Shown: piece by piece, positions 7,395 through 13,851 of the stretch
Numbering within the stretch: the first letter of the stretch is position 1
Layout of the letters: each line of letters begins with the position of its first letter
NCBI GenBank assembly: GCA_004557855.1
Contig: SFFJ01000031.1
Location: 1 to 21,318, forward strand
DNA from: Oscillospiraceae bacterium
GTDB taxonomy: Bacteria > Bacillota > Clostridia > Oscillospirales > Ruminococcaceae
Direction: 5' to 3'
DNA length: 21,318 nucleotides
Position numbers and translations under genes: made by a program
The notes under the pieces: model-generated
Seen by the model: only the letters and a program-made list of their open reading frames with translations
The model's database searches: none
What the model was told of the DNA's origin: nothing

Positions 7395-8108
7395 TCATTT
7401 GCGGGGGGCAGGGGGGTGGCCGGTCAGCACACGCTTTTCGGCATTGGTGACCAGATTGAGCAGCGAGGTGGCAAACAGCGGGTAGTCCCGGCTGAGCGAC
7501 TCGGTGGAGACGGACAGCGCCTCCGGGTGGGCGATGGGGTCCATGCCATCGGCGGGCTTGCCGGCTGCGATCTGCTCGGCATTGGCCTGGCACACCTGCA
7601 TCATTGCGGCGGAATAGGGGTGCGCCGTGAGCTTATTCAGCTTGAACATGGCAGGCTGATTTTTCTCATTGGCGCCGTGCAGGATGCGGAAGGCCCGGTA
7701 TACCGAAAGGATAAGGAAGTCGCTCACCTCGGTGACGAGGGAACGGCTGCCGCTGCGGTTCAGCAGGTCGAAAATGATATTAAGGCTATTGGTGATAAGC
7801 TTTTTATTGAGGGTACACTGCACCCCGTTCTGGAAGGAATTTTCCTTCCCGGCGGCGTCGCTTTCCGGCAGCTCCTCAATGGTAAGGGTGAGACCGTTGC
7901 GGTCCGGGGTGCGGCCCAGAATATAATCGCAGGAAACGCCGTAGAAATCGGCGGCGCGCACCAGAAAATCAAGACCGCATTCCCGGATGCCGTTTTCGTA
8001 ATGGGAAAGCAAAGCCTGGGAGACCCCAAGCTGCTGTGCGGCACTCTTTTGGCTGATGCCTTTTTCTTTTCTCAACAGGGTGAGTAATCGGGAAAACTCC
8101 GCGGCCAC
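7395..8108 (-). CDS. XRE-family helix-turn-helix regulator
   Basis: A 237-residue cytoplasmic DNA-binding protein. Residues about 5-60 form a Cro/C1-type HTH (LLTLLRKEKGISQKSAAQQL, then GVSQALLSHYENG). The longer carboxy-terminal part is mostly helical and matches no domain I recognise; it may sense a ligand or dimerise. The GTG at 8108 is preferred because GAGG lies 8 nt upstream; a GTG three codons earlier overlaps that site. It is transcribed from its own strong promoter (8153-8181), divergent from the phosphatase gene. Short intergenic repeats (AATACCAT at 8224 and 8236) could be its operators, but this is a guess. No phage or toxin gene is adjacent. Confidence 0.87.
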   Translation of the reverse strand: MAAEFSRLLTLLRKEKGISQKSAAQQLGVSQALLSHYENGIRECGLDFLVRAADFYGVSCDYILGRTPDRNGLTLTIEELPESDAAGKENSFQNGVQCTLNKKLITNSLNIIFDLLNRSGSRSLVTEVSDFLILSVYRAFRILHGANEKNQPAMFKLNKLTAHPYSAAMMQVCQANAEQIAAGKPADGMDPIAHPEALSVSTESLSRDYPLFATSLLNLVTNAEKRVLTGHPPAPRK

Positions 8109-8152
8109 AGGACACACCTCAAATCTTACTCTTATTACAGACAGTATAAATT

Positions 8153-8181
8153 ATTATAGTAGAGATGAGACCATTTGTAAA
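8153..8181 (-). promoter_or_regulatory. Sigma-A promoter of the XRE regulator gene
   Basis: On the minus strand TTTACA (8181-8176), a 17-bp spacer and TATAAT (8158-8153). The predicted start is about 40 nt upstream of the GTG start codon. Confidence 0.8.
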
Positions 8182-8223
8182 CCAAAAATGTCGAAGAAAT
8201 GAAATATTCTTTAAAGTTTGTAG

Positions 8224-8243
8224 AATACCATCATAAATACCAT
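8224..8243. repeat. Tandem AATACCAT repeat in the divergent promoter region
   Basis: AATACCAT occurs at 8224-8231 and 8236-8243, a 12-bp period, between the XRE promoter and the phosphatase promoter. Such phased short repeats can be regulator sites; there is no further evidence. Confidence 0.35.
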
Positions 8244-8292
8244 AAAAATTTGTACGATTAAATAATGGGTAGTTCCTTTTACGGCAAAACTG

Positions 8293-8301
8293 TGTTATAA
8301 T
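8293..8301 (+). promoter_or_regulatory. Extended -10 promoter for phosphatase/DUF975 pair
   Basis: TGTTATAAT is a perfect extended -10 (TGn-TATAAT). The -35 region (around 8273-8278) is poor, as is normal for this promoter class. The start should fall near 8308, with AAGGAG (8331-8336) before the ATG at 8344. Confidence 0.7.
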
Positions 8302-8343
8302 ACCAACGGAAAAAATGCAGGAAACGCAGGAAGGAGAGCAGGC

Positions 8344-8994
8344 ATGAAGAATTATGTTCTGCACTTTATACGGCACGGCGCCACCGAGCACCAGCAGAAG
8401 GGCGTGTATATGGGGCGGCGTACCGGCTCCGAGCTTTCTGCCGAGGGGATAGGGGAGCTGCTGGCCCTGCGGCGGGAATATGACTATCCCCCGGTGGAGG
8501 TGGTATTCAGCAGCCCGCTGCCGCACTGCCTGCAAACGGCGGACTTTTTATACCCGGAAAGCCGGCTGATGGTGGTGGACGAGCTGGCGGAAATGGACTT
8601 CGGCAGCTACGAGGGCAAAACGCTGGAGCAGCTGAAGGACGACCCGGTGTTCTGCCGGTGGCTGGCGAATTCCCACACGCAGAAGCCCCCGGAGGGGGAA
8701 AGCGGGGAGGAATTCCTGATAAGAGTACAGGCAGCGGTGGCCGCTATGCTGGACTACATGGCACAAAATGAGATCTTCGAGGCGGCGGTAGTGACCCACG
8801 GCGGCGTCATCGCCACGCTGATGTCCACACTGGGGCTGCCCAGACAACCGCTGCAATTCTGGAAAACCGGCGGCGGGCGGGGCTTTACCTGCTTTGTGAA
8901 CCCGCAGATCTGGCAAAACGACCACCTGATGGAGGTGGCGGGAATTGTGCCGCACGGGGCGGCGACCGCCTGCCCGGCCGAAAAGAAAGGATGA
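8344..8994 (+). CDS. Histidine phosphatase family protein
   Basis: A 216-residue member of the phosphoglycerate-mutase-like/CobC branch of histidine phosphatases, which remove phosphate from small molecules or proteins via a phospho-histidine. Seen: the catalytic RHG (10-12, His11), the acidic residue region ELAEMDFGSYEGKT (about 80-93) and the second histidine in VTHGG (His152). Odd: the usual SSPLxR motif reads SSPLPHC, so the second conserved arginine of the phosphate pocket is His61. This may lower or change the activity. The substrate cannot be told. The gene overlaps the next by up to 4 nt or leaves a 5-nt gap depending on the start chosen there, and the two are clearly co-transcribed. 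Confidence 0.88.
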   Translation: MKNYVLHFIRHGATEHQQKGVYMGRRTGSELSAEGIGELLALRREYDYPPVEVVFSSPLPHCLQTADFLYPESRLMVVDELAEMDFGSYEGKTLEQLKDDPVFCRWLANSHTQKPPEGESGEEFLIRVQAAVAAMLDYMAQNEIFEAAVVTHGGVIATLMSTLGLPRQPLQFWKTGGGRGFTCFVNPQIWQNDHLMEVAGIVPHGAATACPAEKKG

Positions 8995-8999
8995 GAGCG

Positions 9000-9983
9000 A
9001 TGACATTGAGGAAAGCCATAAAATTTAATGCGAAAAAGTGCCTGAAGAATAACTGGGGCCGCGCCATTTTGATCCTTGTGATCCTGACGGCGGTGAACCT
9101 TGTGCTGGGCGCTTTGGATAACGCGATCTTTTCCGCCATGGGCTTTGAACGGGTGAAGATCGACTGGGATATCCTGCGGGAAACGATCTACCGGTTCGAT
9201 GCGCAGGAGATCAGCCCTGCAGCGGTGGCCTTGAGCCTGCTGCTTTCGCTCATTCGGCTGTGCATTATGGCGCCGCTGGCGCTGGGTGCCGTCAACTGGG
9301 CGCTGGAGCTTTCCGACGGCCGCAGCAATTCCATAGGGGAGTTGTTCTGGGCATTTGATAACGCCGCATGGTACCGCAGCGTATGGATGCGTATCACCGT
9401 GGCGGTAAAGACCGGGCTGTTCTCCTTTGCGCTGGAGGCGATCCCGACGGTGATGGTGACGGTGGGCAGTATCAATCTCATGGAAAACCGCCCGGCCGGT
9501 GTTACGCTGATCCTCATCGGCGGGGTGCTGGCGGTGGCGGCGGCGCCCGTTACCATGTGGTTCGGGGCACGGTATTTTGCGGTAGACCTGCTGCTGTGCG
9601 ACCGGTATTACTACACCGTAAGAGAGGCGACAAAGCTCTCGGTGGAGATGACAAAAGGGCACCGCTGGCAGATCGTCGGGTTCTATCTTTCCTTTATCCC
9701 GTGGTATCTGCTGTGCTGCCTGATCGTTCCGCTGTTCTATGTGGTTCCCTATGTGGCGGTGGCTTCCACCATGCTGGCACGGTATTATTTCGAGGACTAC
9801 CTGCTGGGACAGAATAAGCTGGATGTTTCCGACCCGGATAAGCTGATCATTGATGATGTGGCGCCGGAGGACTACCGCAGGGCCTGCGAGGAGCAGGGCA
9901 TGGATATGCCGCCCGTGGCGGAGGAACCTGCGCCTGCAACGGAGCCGGAGCAGGAGGATAACGGCGGGATAGCGGAGCTGTAA
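9000..9983 (+). CDS. DUF975-like integral membrane protein
   Basis: A 327-residue protein with about five or six hydrophobic spans: near the start (AILILVILTAVNLVLGALDN), about 75-110, 140-165, 175-200 and a long one at 235-275. The segment VREATKLSVEMTKGHRWQIV resembles the conserved soluble loop of DUF975 proteins. The tail (about 285-327) is acidic and glutamate/proline-rich, probably cytoplasmic. Function unknown. The ATG at 9000 is chosen because AAAGGA lies 8 nt upstream; another ATG at 8991 overlaps the phosphatase stop as ATGA but has no spaced ribosome site. Second gene of the pair, ended by the terminator at 9999-10026. Confidence 0.8.
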   Translation: MTLRKAIKFNAKKCLKNNWGRAILILVILTAVNLVLGALDNAIFSAMGFERVKIDWDILRETIYRFDAQEISPAAVALSLLLSLIRLCIMAPLALGAVNWALELSDGRSNSIGELFWAFDNAAWYRSVWMRITVAVKTGLFSFALEAIPTVMVTVGSINLMENRPAGVTLILIGGVLAVAAAPVTMWFGARYFAVDLLLCDRYYYTVREATKLSVEMTKGHRWQIVGFYLSFIPWYLLCCLIVPLFYVVPYVAVASTMLARYYFEDYLLGQNKLDVSDPDKLIIDDVAPEDYRRACEEQGMDMPPVAEEPAPATEPEQEDNGGIAEL

Positions 9984-9998
9984 AAAAGCATACACACG

Positions 9999-10026
9999 AA
10001 AAAAGAGCCCCCGGGGGCTCTTTTTT
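9999..10026. terminator. Perfect 28-bp palindromic bidirectional terminator
   Basis: AAAAAAGAGCCCCC and GGGGGCTCTTTTTT are exact complements with no loop base between them. It can end the DUF975 transcript on the plus strand and the cardiolipin synthase transcript on the minus strand. Confidence 0.9.
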
Positions 10027-10053
10027 GATGGGGGCTTGCAAAAGGGGGCGGGG

Positions 10054-10134
10054 CGGGCCGCAGGCCCGGCGGCGGAGCCGCCGATGCGGGCGAAGCCCGC
10101 ATACCCGCCGGAACGGCGGGTGGCCTGCGGCCCG
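10054..10134. repeat. Perfect cloverleaf of GC-rich inverted repeats
   Basis: A 13-bp closing stem (10054-10066 with 10122-10134) encloses three back-to-back hairpins: 10067-10083 (7 bp, loop GGA), 10084-10102 (8 bp, loop GAA) and 10103-10121 (8 bp, loop GAA). No base outside the three triloops is unpaired. It lies between the cardiolipin synthase stop and the terminator at 9999-10026, so it would be in that mRNA's 3' untranslated region. It has no tRNA-type conserved loops. It is likely a mobile or structural intergenic repeat. Confidence 0.85.
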
Positions 10135-10149
10135 GTTCCCCGGGCGGTG

Positions 10150-11682
10150 CTACATAATGGGGGCAAGCAGCTTGAGCAGGGCGCACAGCACGCTGGTGCC
10201 GCGCAGCTTGCTGCGTAGCTCCTCTATGGTGATGAGGCGGCTCTTTTCCAGCGTCATTTCGATATCCCGGTGGATATCGGTAATGGCGGGGGTCTGGTAC
10301 AGCAGCACGCCGTTTTCGTAGTGGAGATACAGGCTGCGGTAGTCAAGATTGGCGGTGCCGACCATGGCGGCGTCGTCATCGCAAAGGCACATTTTGGCGT
10401 GGATGAAGCCGGGCTGGTATTCGTAAACCTTAACGCCGCTTTCGATTAGGGTCTGATAATAGGAACGGCTCACCATGTGGACATACCACTTATCCGGGTG
10501 CGCGGGGGTAATGATGCGGACATCCACCCCGCTTTCCGCAGTGGTTTTCAGCGTGGTGACGAATTCGTTATCCAGAATAAGATAGGGGGTGGTGATGTAA
10601 ACGAAGCGGTTGGCACGCTGGATCAGGTGCTGGTAGGCATTTTCGGCTACGTTAAAATGGTCAAGGGGGGTATCGGGGAAGGGCTGCACATAGCCCGTCG
10701 CCGGCTGCGGCGGGGAGAGCAGGTATTCCTCATAGGGATGGTTCAGGGTATCGCTGCCGCACTGGAACAGCCACTGCTGCAGGAACATACGGGTCATACT
10801 GCGGACGGCGGAGCCGCGCATGAGAATGGCGGTATCCTTCCAGTGGCCGAACCGTTCGACCCGGTTGATATATTCATCCGCCAGATTGACACCGCCGGTC
10901 ATACCCACCTTGCCGTCGATAACACAGACCTTGCGGTGGTCACGGTAGTTGAGGGTGGGGTCCAGGGAGGGGCGCATGGCATTAAAGGGAAAGGCTTTGA
11001 TATTATAGGCGGCCAGCTCCTTGGGGTAGGAGGCCGGCAGGCGCTGGATGCACCCGAAGTCATCATAGATCAGGCAGACCTCCACGCCGGCTGCGGCACG
11101 CTCCTTCAGGATCTCCAGAACGGTATCCCACATCAGCCCCTTTTCAAGGATGAAGTATTCGAGGAAGATAAACCTTTCGGCACGGGGCAGCTCCTCCTGC
11201 AGCGCCCGGAAAAAATCCTCACCGAGGGGGAGGTATTCCACTGCGGTACCGCCGTAGACCGGATAGCCGGAGACCCGGCGCACATAGCCGGTCTGCACAC
11301 CGAAGCGGGGATACTCGGCCAGCAGCGCCGCCGTATCACCGGGTTCCTGCTCATACAGGGCGGGGAACTGCCGGCGGTGCGCCGCCATCCTTTCCCCGTA
11401 GTGGCGGGGCAGCGTCTTATTGCCGAATTTAAGGTAGAAAACACCGCCTAAAACCGGCAGGGTCATGATAAGGATGATCCATGTGATTTTATAGGAGGGG
11501 TTATCATCCTTGGCGACAAGCCAGATAACAATGGCAAGGCTCAACAGCACAAAGGCAAGGTACAGGTAGTTGGAAAATCTGCTGATATTGAGCAGGATCA
11601 TGGCGAAAATGCCAAGCTGCACGACGATCAGCAGCGAGAGCCAGAAGGTCCGGCTGATCAAAAAACGCAGGATCTTTTTCAT
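10150..11682 (-). CDS. cls: Cardiolipin synthase (phospholipase D family)
   Basis: Joins two phosphatidylglycerols into cardiolipin plus glycerol at the cytoplasmic membrane. The 510-residue length is standard. Two or three membrane helices lie within the first 85 residues (about 10-32, 38-57, 67-84). Both HKD motifs are intact: H249-x-K251-x4-D256 (DHRKVCVID) and H428-x-K430-x4-D435 (IHAKMCLCD), each followed by a GG/TAN segment typical of the family. The frame is open upstream, but the ATG at 11682 begins MKKILRF with AAAGGCGG before it. It has its own promoter (11717-11745), divergent from the DUF1294 gene. Its 3' region holds the cloverleaf repeat and a strong terminator. Confidence 0.94.
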   Translation of the reverse strand: MKKILRFLISRTFWLSLLIVVQLGIFAMILLNISRFSNYLYLAFVLLSLAIVIWLVAKDDNPSYKITWIILIMTLPVLGGVFYLKFGNKTLPRHYGERMAAHRRQFPALYEQEPGDTAALLAEYPRFGVQTGYVRRVSGYPVYGGTAVEYLPLGEDFFRALQEELPRAERFIFLEYFILEKGLMWDTVLEILKERAAAGVEVCLIYDDFGCIQRLPASYPKELAAYNIKAFPFNAMRPSLDPTLNYRDHRKVCVIDGKVGMTGGVNLADEYINRVERFGHWKDTAILMRGSAVRSMTRMFLQQWLFQCGSDTLNHPYEEYLLSPPQPATGYVQPFPDTPLDHFNVAENAYQHLIQRANRFVYITTPYLILDNEFVTTLKTTAESGVDVRIITPAHPDKWYVHMVSRSYYQTLIESGVKVYEYQPGFIHAKMCLCDDDAAMVGTANLDYRSLYLHYENGVLLYQTPAITDIHRDIEMTLEKSRLITIEELRSKLRGTSVLCALLKLLAPIM

Positions 11683-11716
11683 CTTTGCACCGCCTTTGTG
11701 GGAGAATTTCAATATT

Positions 11717-11745
11717 ATTTTACAACATCGGCGAAAGGGTGTCAA
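11717..11745 (-). promoter_or_regulatory. Sigma-A promoter of cardiolipin synthase
   Basis: On the minus strand TTGACA (11745-11740), a 17-bp spacer and TAAAAT (11722-11717), about 35 nt before the ATG. Confidence 0.78.
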
Positions 11746-11784
11746 ACCCCGGATTTGGGGGTGGCGAAGCGACCGAAAGGGGAG

Positions 11785-11790
11785 TATAAT
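11785..11790 (+). promoter_or_regulatory. -10 box of the DUF1294 gene
   Basis: A perfect TATAAT with a poor -35 (TGGCGA at 17 bp). The following AAGGAGG lies 8 nt before the ATG at 11817. Confidence 0.5.
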
Positions 11791-11816
11791 GGGGGAGAAA
11801 AAAGGAGGACTGTGCC

Positions 11817-12110
11817 ATGTGGAGCGAATGGACAAGGCAGCCGGGATTCTGGCCGGTGTGCTATTTTATCATCATAAATATTGCGGGCTTTGCGATGATG
11901 GGGATCGATAAATATAAGGCAAAGCACGAGCGCTGGCGCATCCGGGAACGGACGCTGATGCTGACGGCGGCGCTGGGCGGCTCGGTGGGGGTGTTCTGCG
12001 GGATGCGGGTATTCCACCACAAGACGCTGCACAATTTATTCCGTTGGGGCGTGCCGGCCATCATGGCGGTACAGGCAGCACTGGCGGCGTACCTTACTTG
12101 GATAAGATAG
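11817..12110 (+). CDS. Small DUF1294 membrane protein
   Basis: A 97-residue protein with three hydrophobic helices (about 12-28, 47-62, 76-94). Residues GIDKYKAKHERWRIRERTL and HKTLHNLFRWG match the DUF1294 family, which is widespread in bacteria and of unknown function. Strong ribosome site AAGGAGG. It is divergent from cardiolipin synthase with about 134 bp between, so the two may share control. Its stop codon lies inside an inverted repeat (AGATAGCG 12105-12112 and CGCTATCT 12131-12138) that overlaps the start of a repeat element. Confidence 0.85.
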   Translation: MWSEWTRQPGFWPVCYFIIINIAGFAMMGIDKYKAKHERWRIRERTLMLTAALGGSVGVFCGMRVFHHKTLHNLFRWGVPAIMAVQAALAAYLTWIR

Positions 12111-12117
12111 CGGCAAT

Positions 12118-12188
12118 GCGGGCGCCCCTTCGCTATCTGTCGGGCCGCCCCATGCGGGGCCGGCCCTCCCCCACTGCGGTGCGCCCGC
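12118..12188 (-). repeat. GC-rich intergenic repeat, copy 1 (inverted)
   Basis: Outer arms GCGGGCGC (12118-12125) and GCGCCCGC (12181-12188) pair perfectly. Inside, the minus strand forms a GGGCC.GCCCC/GGGGC.GGCCC hairpin. Its core (12128-12172) matches 13869-13912 in reverse complement with three substitutions and one inserted base over about 45 positions. Confidence 0.75.
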
Positions 12189-12191
12189 CCA

Positions 12192-12230
12192 ACAGAAAAA
12201 CCGCCGCATCACTGCGACGGTCTTTCTGTG
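12192..12230. terminator. Bidirectional terminator between DUF1294 gene and predicted sRNA
   Basis: On the minus strand CCGTCGCA and TGCGGCGG form an 8-bp stem (one G-T pair) with loop GTGA, followed by TTTTT. On the plus strand the same stem is followed by TCTTTCTG, a weaker terminator that would serve the DUF1294 gene. Flanking ACAGAAA/TTTCTGT can extend the stem. Confidence 0.7.
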
Positions 12231-12331
12231 CTTGTGACAAATTGTGTGATAGAGGTAAGAGAGAGGTTAATGTGTTGACTGTAATTTGAGGTTTGAGGAG
12301 GTTTACAGCGGGGCTTTTGTTCCCTTGCTGT
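12196..12331 (-). ncRNA. Predicted ~136-nt small RNA with four ACCUC anti-SD motifs
   Basis: Read on the minus strand: TATAAT (12343-12338), likely start at 12331, a 5' hairpin (ACAGC 12331-12327 with GCUGU 12309-12305, plus GGG/CCC inside), then about 80 nt of C/U/A-rich open sequence, then the intrinsic terminator ending near 12196. The open part holds ACCUC four times (complement of GAGGT at 12298, 12288, 12263 and 12252), one within ACCUCCUC, a full complement of AGGAGG. This is the layout of trans-acting sRNAs of Gram-positive bacteria that block ribosome sites. No protein frame fits. The -35 is unclear. I do not recognise a named family. It is a prediction without expression evidence. 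Confidence 0.55.
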
Positions 12332-12337
12332 GATTTT

Positions 12338-12369
12338 ATTATAGAGCATCCCGCGGGAAAAGTTGTAAA
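12338..12369 (-). promoter_or_regulatory. Promoter of the predicted small RNA, long spacer with palindrome
   Basis: On the minus strand TATAAT (12343-12338) and TTTACA (12369-12364) are separated by 20 bp that hold the perfect palindrome TCCCGCGGGA (12349-12358). A 19-20-bp spacer with a dyad inside is characteristic of MerR-type activated promoters. No MerR gene is in the window. Confidence 0.45.
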
Positions 12370-12455
12370 GGGAATATGAACAATAAGTGAAACTTTTGCA
12401 GAAAATTGCCAATAAACTGTGAACAGGCGGCGGGAAATTTTTTTTGCAAAAAGCA

Positions 12456-12467
12456 AAACAAATGTTT
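12456..12467. promoter_or_regulatory. LexA-box-like site, upstream copy
   Basis: AAAC-AAAT-GTTT (within a longer GCAAA/TTTGC dyad, 12453-12469) resembles the Gram-positive SOS box GAAC-N4-GTTC with two changes. It lies next to the lexA -35. Confidence 0.5.
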
Positions 12468-12494
12468 GCATTTTAAGAACATATGTGCTATACT
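12466..12494 (+). promoter_or_regulatory. lexA promoter with LexA box in the spacer
   Basis: TTGCAT (12466-12471), a 17-bp spacer and TATACT (12489-12494). The spacer holds GAACATATGTGC (12477-12488), one base from the Bacillus-type SOS box GAACATATGTTC. LexA bound there would block RNA polymerase, giving autoregulation. Confidence 0.8.
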
Positions 12495-12525
12495 GCAAAT
12501 AGGAATAAAAAAGGGAGGTCATGCT

Positions 12526-13107
12526 ATGCCGGAAATCAGCCAAAAAGCCCGCCAGGTACTGGAATATCTGACCCAGAGAGAGAGCAGCATTCCGCCCACG
12601 GTGCGGGAGATCGGCGCTGCGCTGCAAATCAAATCCACTTCCACCGTTCACAAATATCTGACCGAGTTGGCCGCCGCCGGTTACATTGAAAAAGGCGACA
12701 AGATGAACCGTGCGATCTCGCTGCCGCAGCAGCAAAGCGCCCGTGTGCCGCTGCTGGGCGTCGTCACCGCCGGTCAGCCCATTCTGGCGGTAGAGGACAT
12801 CGAGGGGTATGTGCCCTACCAGGGCGGCCACTACCCGGCCGGTGAGCTGTTTGCGCTGCGGGTTCGCGGTGAGTCGATGATCGACGCCGGTATTCTCAAT
12901 GGGGATATCATCATCGTGCACCGCACGCCGGCCGCCCGCAACGGCGAGATCGTGGTGGCGCTGGTGGACGATGAAGCCACCGTGAAGCGCTTTTACAAGG
13001 AAAACGGGCACTACCGCCTGCAGCCGGAAAACCGCACCATGGAGCCCATCATCGTGGACTCGGTGCTGATCTTGGGCAAGGTGGTCGCGCTGCTGCGGGA
13101 ATATTGA
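12526..13107 (+). CDS. lexA: SOS repressor LexA
   Basis: Represses DNA-damage genes and cleaves itself when stimulated by RecA filaments. The 193-residue protein has an amino-terminal winged HTH (VREIGAALQIKSTSTVHKYL, about 26-45) and a carboxy-terminal peptidase domain. Cleavage site A82-G83 (VVTAGQP), nucleophile S117 (GESMID) and general base K154 (EATVKRF) are all present, so it should be cleavable. The ATG at 12526 has GGGAGG 7 nt upstream. Two LexA-like boxes lie in and beside its promoter. GC-rich repeat copies lie on both sides, in opposite orientation, and a predicted small RNA is transcribed away from it. Confidence 0.96.
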   Translation: MPEISQKARQVLEYLTQRESSIPPTVREIGAALQIKSTSTVHKYLTELAAAGYIEKGDKMNRAISLPQQQSARVPLLGVVTAGQPILAVEDIEGYVPYQGGHYPAGELFALRVRGESMIDAGILNGDIIIVHRTPAARNGEIVVALVDDEATVKRFYKENGHYRLQPENRTMEPIIVDSVLILGKVVALLREY

Positions 13108-13126
13108 ACCGGAAAACCGCAGAACA

Positions 13127-13194
13127 GGGCGGCGCAGCGCAGCGTGCGAGGGGCGACCGGAGGGAGCCCCGAGGGGAGCGCAGATGTGCCGCCC
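13127..13194 (+). repeat. GC-rich intergenic repeat, copy 2
   Basis: Outer arms GGGCGGCGCA (13127-13136) and TGTGCCGCCC (13185-13194) form a 10-bp stem with one G-T pair. Its ends match copy 3: CAGGGCGGCGCAGC at the left, TGTGCCGCCCGA at the right, while the core differs (GGGGC/GCCCC hairpin). It lies between lexA and rubrerythrin. Confidence 0.7.
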
Positions 13195-13236
13195 GACGGG
13201 GCGTTGCGCCATTTTGCAAAAGTGAATAAAAAAGAG

Positions 13237-13273
13237 CCTCCTGCCAAAGATGAGAGTATCTTACGGCAGGAGG
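13237..13273. promoter_or_regulatory. Hairpin hiding the rubrerythrin ribosome site; terminator-like both ways
   Basis: CCTCCTGCC (13237-13245) pairs with GGCAGGAGG (13265-13273) and AAGAT with ATCTT inside, loop GAGAGT. The AGGAGG ribosome site of rubrerythrin (13268-13273) is wholly within the 3' arm. TATTTTTAT follows on the plus strand and TTTTTT on the minus strand, so it can also act as an intrinsic terminator, for example for lexA. Confidence 0.75.
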
Positions 13274-13282
13274 TATTTTTAT

Positions 13283-13837
13283 ATGGAAAACAGACCGGAG
13301 CAGCTGCGGGGCACCCGCACCGAAGAGAACCTGCGGACGGCGTTTGCGGGGGAGTCGCAGGCGAGGAACAAGTACAGCTACTATGCCGACAGGGCACAGC
13401 AGGATGGGTACAATCAAATTGCGGAGGTATTCCGCATTACGGCACTCAATGAGGAGCAGCATGCAAAGATATGGTTCGAGCTGCTGAATGACGGCATCCA
13501 TGCGACTGCGGAAAACCTGAAAAATGCCGCCGACGGGGAGCATTTCGAGTGGGCGGAGATGTACGAGGGCTTTGCGAAGACTGCCGATGAGGAGGGTTTT
13601 GCTAACATCGCAAAGCTGTTTCGCGGGGTGGCGGCTATTGAACAGAGCCACGAGCAGCGGTACCGGACGCTGGAGCGTGCGGTGCGGGAGGGCAAGGTAT
13701 TCCAAAGCGGGGACGACACAACGGTATGGGTCTGCCGGAACTGCGGGCACATCACCGTGGGGCGGCAGGCGCCGCAGGTTTGCCCGGTTTGCAGCCACCC
13801 GCAGGCGTATTTCCAGCGGCGTGCGGAAAACTACTGA
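13283..13837 (+). CDS. Rubrerythrin (diiron peroxidase)
   Basis: Reduces hydrogen peroxide in the cytoplasm of anaerobes using rubredoxin or NADH-linked donors. The 184-residue protein has an amino-terminal four-helix ferritin-like domain with diiron ligands in AGESQA (E24), NEEQH (E57/H60), the 92-104 acidic stretch and AIEQSHEQ (E120/H123). A carboxy-terminal rubredoxin-like Fe(Cys)4 domain has C151/C154 and C167/C170 (CRNCG, CPVC). The ATG at 13283 has AGGAGG 9 nt upstream; a longer frame starts at 13250 but runs through the hairpin. The ribosome site lies inside a stable hairpin, so translation may be controlled. GC-rich repeat copies in the same orientation flank the gene. Confidence 0.95.
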   Translation: MENRPEQLRGTRTEENLRTAFAGESQARNKYSYYADRAQQDGYNQIAEVFRITALNEEQHAKIWFELLNDGIHATAENLKNAADGEHFEWAEMYEGFAKTADEEGFANIAKLFRGVAAIEQSHEQRYRTLERAVREGKVFQSGDDTTVWVCRNCGHITVGRQAPQVCPVCSHPQAYFQRRAENY

Positions 13838-13851
13838 CGGGCAGGCGGGCA

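Noticed and set aside
7395..8994. Toxin-antitoxin or phage-repressor module around the XRE gene
   Set aside because: The regulator is 237 residues with its own promoter and terminator; the neighbour is a phosphatase with its own promoter, and no toxin, integrase or phage gene is adjacent.
10054..10134. tRNA or tmRNA gene, because the fold is a cloverleaf
   Set aside because: All loops have three bases, there is no T-loop GTTC or D-loop GG motif, no anticodon loop of seven bases and no CCA-compatible acceptor stem.
12241..12365. Small plus-strand protein after the AGGAGG at 12296-12301
   Set aside because: No ATG or GTG at a proper distance, and the only TTG frame is short with no family likeness. 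The AGGAGG is better explained as the complement of the small RNA's anti-SD motif.
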